NCBI GenBank assembly: GCA_030147925.1
Contig: JASBUK010000005.1
Location: forward strand, 1-35,369
DNA: 35,369 bases
Direction of reading: 5' to 3'
Origin: Trueperaceae bacterium
GTDB lineage: Bacteria > Deinococcota > Deinococci > Deinococcales > Trueperaceae
The position numbers and the translations under genes were made by a program. Positions 32,250 to 35,369 of this stretch are shown here, piece by piece. Under the pieces are notes generated by a model, which searched no databases, was not told the DNA's origin, and was given only the letters and a program-made list of their open reading frames with translations. Position 1 is the first letter of the stretch. Each line of letters begins with the position of its first letter.

Positions 32250-32854
32250 AAGCCCCCAAGTCGCTCATGCACCAGTTGGAACTGGGGCGAGAGCTTAGTG
32301 ATAGCTGTGTACTCTGCGGGCTCGAGCACTACCAGGCCAAGCGCTATTTAGAAGGTGTTGCCAACGACGGCGTTAACAACATCCCGCTAAGACAGCGGCT
32401 GATGCGTCTGGGCGGCTATTGTCCGCGTCACTGTCTGGTCTTTGATGAGCTGACGCATTTGCTGTCCTCCGCCATACTGTTTGATGACTTTTTAAAAACT
32501 CGGCTGGCTCGAGCCGCTGCGGGCAAAAGGCCGCTGAACTTGCAGTGCGAAGCCTGCGCAGTGGAGCAAAAAACGCGTGACGCCCTTATGCAAAGCATCA
32601 AGCGCTACCGCCAGGATGCCGCTTTGCAAGAATTTTTACTAACAGCGCCGCTGTGCTTAAGCCATATTGAACAGCTTAGCCGGCAACTACCGGAGGCGGT
32701 GAGAAAACAGCTTATTGCCAAACATGACGGCCTGCTGAGCCGCTTAGCTGAGCTCATCCGCAAGCACGATTATCGCTTTAGTGACGAGAACATGACGCCC
32801 GAGGAAATAAAAAGCGTCAGGCAGGCCCTGACGCTTTTGGGCGTGCGGGAATAA
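32246..32854 (+). CDS. Cysteine-rich protein, DUF6062-like
   Basis: 202 residues starting at TTG 32246 inside the bshC stop region (4-nt overlap). It has paired Cys motifs: CVLCGLEHY (residues 21-24), YCPRHCLVF (near 58-62), CEACAVEQ (near 105-108) and APLCLSHIEQL (near 141-144). This spacing, CxxC then GxCxxH then CxxC then LCxxH, is what I recall of DUF6062-type proteins; it suggests metal or redox binding, perhaps two zinc sites. Function unknown. Tight coupling with bshC invites a thiol-redox role, by inference only. Its last 45 bases contain a terminator. Confidence 0.72.
   Translation: MKAPKSLMHQLELGRELSDSCVLCGLEHYQAKRYLEGVANDGVNNIPLRQRLMRLGGYCPRHCLVFDELTHLLSSAILFDDFLKTRLARAAAGKRPLNLQCEACAVEQKTRDALMQSIKRYRQDAALQEFLLTAPLCLSHIEQLSRQLPEAVRKQLIAKHDGLLSRLAELIRKHDYRFSDENMTPEEIKSVRQALTLLGVRE
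32810..32838. terminator. Bidirectional terminator inside a coding end
   Basis: AAAAGCGTCAGG (32810-32821) and CCTGACGCTTTT (32827-32838) form a perfect 12-bp stem with a 5-base loop, A-tract on one side and T-tract on the other. It lies within the last codons of the Cys-rich gene and 20 nt after the guaB stop on the minus strand, so it can serve both convergent genes. Confidence 0.8.
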
Positions 32855-32857
32855 AAG

Positions 32858-34372
<1,515 letters not shown>

Positions 34373-34426
34373 TTACCTACCTTTGTTTAATCCTGCTTGT
34401 CTGGGCCGGATAAAATATTACGGAAC

Positions 34427-34432
34427 ATTATA
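34427..34432 (-). promoter_or_regulatory. Perfect -10 box upstream of guaB
   Basis: On the minus strand the sequence reads TTATAATG; TATAAT is a consensus -10. The -35 region at 17-18 bases has only a weak match (AACACT or TAACAC), so it may need an activator or be an extended element. Confidence 0.45.
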
Positions 34433-34453
34433 AGGAATTAAGCAGATTCAGTG

Positions 34454-34858
34454 TTATAAACAGCCAGTGCTCAAATGAGGTCTTAACTGTTGCAACCAGG
34501 CCTCCGGCAGCCGCATGGCCCGTGAGGCGCGATCGGTAGGGATATGCACCGATTCTCCCGTAGCAATCAGCAATTGATCTGTGGCTCTGATGATTTTATA
34601 GCTGTATTTCACCCGTCGGCTTTTTGCTTCGTTCAAGCAGGCGTCAATAATAAGCTCGTCGTCAAAGACTGCGCTGCGGCGGTATTGCACCGCAACGCTG
34701 CTGACCGCTAAAGAAACCCCGGCTTCTTCCATCTCGCGGTAGCTCATGCCTCGCTCGCGCAACCACTCGACCCGGGCGGCCTCGAACCAGACCACATAAC
34801 TGCTGTGGTGGGCAATCCCCATCTGATCGGTTTCGGCAAAACGCACCCGGAGCTTCAC
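34454..34858 (-). CDS. Hotdog-fold acyl-CoA thioesterase (YbgC/4HBT family)
   Basis: 134 residues. The signature VRFAETDQMGIAHHSSYVVW, followed by FEAARVEWLRERGMSYREME, is the 4-hydroxybenzoyl-CoA thioesterase / YbgC hotdog motif with the catalytic Asp in ETDQMG. Hydrolyses acyl-CoA of unknown chain. The start GTG at 34858 overlaps the rbfA stop (GTGA), so it is coupled to ribosome maturation factor rbfA, an unexpected but tight pairing. Confidence 0.9.
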   Translation of the reverse strand: MKLRVRFAETDQMGIAHHSSYVVWFEAARVEWLRERGMSYREMEEAGVSLAVSSVAVQYRRSAVFDDELIIDACLNEAKSRRVKYSYKIIRATDQLLIATGESVHIPTDRASRAMRLPEAWLQQLRPHLSTGCL

Positions 34859-35163
34859 AGTAGCTCAGCGGCATTGGTGTGAAAGCTTAGCTTGGGGGTC
34901 TTGCGCATGTGGCTATCCTGGGCCAGCTCTCGCTGCAAAAAACCACTGGCGCGGTTTAGGGCTGTCTGCATTTCAAATAAGTCGTTTTCGTCGCCCAGGG
35001 TGCTGACTAAAACCTTCGCCTGGCTGAAATCCCGGTTTAGCCGCACGCGCTCTACGGTGACAACCACTGGAATGCGAGGGTCTTTCAGTTCGGGTATAAG
35101 CTCTGAAATGCGCCTTAAGAGACTGCGTTCGTATTTTTCACTCAATTCGCTCATGCTGGCCAT
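34855..35163 (-). CDS. rbfA: Ribosome-binding factor A
   Basis: KH-type protein for 30S maturation and cold adaptation. 102 residues (99 if starting at the second Met, MSELSEKYERSL). Motifs: LLRRISELIPELKDPRIPVV, VRLNRDFSQAKVLVSTLGDE, ALNRASGFLQRELA, and MRKTPKLSFH (the conserved R-x-x-P-x-L-x-F). The usual upstream partners (infB, nusA) are not in view because the IS256 element begins 50-120 nt away. Confidence 0.93.
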   Translation of the reverse strand: MASMSELSEKYERSLLRRISELIPELKDPRIPVVVTVERVRLNRDFSQAKVLVSTLGDENDLFEMQTALNRASGFLQRELAQDSHMRKTPKLSFHTNAAELL

Positions 35164-35280
35164 ACGCTAACAGAAACGGCTCTTAGCTTTTAGCAGCAGG
35201 CCGACATAAATTTGACAAAAGACTAAATTAGGGTGCGTCCAAGAAATCGGGGCAGACGGAAGAAAAAGCTAAAGTAAGGG

Positions 35281-35369
35281 ATGAAGCGAACGAAAGCAGA
35301 GATAAAAGCGAACTTGATAGCCCAGTATAGTGAGGCTGTAGATAAGCTACTCGAAGCGAGCGAAAGCCT
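35281..35369 (+). mobile_element. IS256-family transposase, N-terminal start (cut by window edge)
   Basis: ATG 35281 opens a frame to the window edge: MKRTKAEIKANLIAQYSEAV then DKLLEASES. The basic start and the AEAIDKLLEW-like helix are typical of the N-terminus of IS256/Mutator transposases. GTAAGG, 6 bases upstream of the ATG, may be the ribosome-binding site. The element's left end probably lies within 35222-35260 (AGGGTGCGTCCAAGAAATCG), but I cannot fix it. Pairs conceptually with the C-terminal fragment at 1-108. Confidence 0.65.

Overview
The window reads as bacterial chromosome from a mid-GC lineage that I would place, by inference, in or near the Deinococcota (Deinococcus-Thermus), possibly a Truepera-like uncultured branch. 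Supporting points are a futalosine-pathway menaquinone gene (mqnD), a bacillithiol gene (bshC), a Deinococcus-style peptide-type binding protein, a ComB-like plus WecG-like pair, and a CdaA-YbbR-Def-Fmt-Der block. No rRNA marker is present, so the placement is tentative. Both edges lie inside an IS256-family transposase gene: its C-terminal end at bases 1-108 and its N-terminal start at 35281-35369, both on the + strand. The contig therefore probably stops where a multicopy element could not be assembled.

Layout. 0.2-2.3 kb: GNAT acetyltransferase, DoxX membrane protein, family 2 glycosyltransferase. 2.3-6.2 kb (minus): rseP-like protease, a second site-2 protease with CBS domains, and dxr. 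6.2-6.6 kb: IS3 relic. 6.7-8.0 kb (plus): CBS-ACT protein and YlmH-like S4 protein. 8.0-12.7 kb (minus): cdaA, ybbR, def, fmt, der, partly overlapping, linking c-di-AMP synthesis with formyl-Met handling and ribosome assembly. 12.9-14.0 kb: prfB with its programmed +1 frameshift. 14.0-16.1 kb: a small accessory patch next to tRNA-Arg with short hypothetical genes, one apparently needing a -1 frameshift, a dead phage lysozyme fragment and a divergent toxin-antitoxin pair. 16.2-19.4 kb (minus): a ridA gene split by a 101-bp MITE, an ACT protein, a Yip1 protein, mqnD and a CoA-binding protein. 19.4-20.7 kb: infC-rpmI-rplT with an apparent AUA start on infC. 20.7-23.4 kb (minus): orphan ABC binding protein, secG, tRNA-Leu. 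23.5-28.8 kb: purQ, HAD phosphatase, purL, purF. 29.0-30.4 kb (minus): comB-like and wecG-like genes. 30.6-32.9 kb: bshC and a Cys-rich DUF6062-like gene. 32.9-35.2 kb (minus): guaB, a thioesterase and rbfA.

Three non-genic patterns stand out. (1) The palindrome GCTCGAGC occurs 33 times by hand count, about 0.5 expected, and the decamer GGCTCGAGCC 11 times. This resembles the HIP1 palindrome of cyanobacteria but with a different sequence. (2) Intergenic elements are built from degenerate 7-bp repeats facing each other across a conserved 95-nt core (two copies), with simpler relatives at two other places. (3) A 101-bp MITE with perfect 7-bp inverted ends and a TAA target duplication interrupts ridA; removing it restores the reading frame exactly.

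Most of the window is housekeeping sequence. The novelty lies in the repeats, the accessory patch at 14-16.4 kb and the translational recoding signals.
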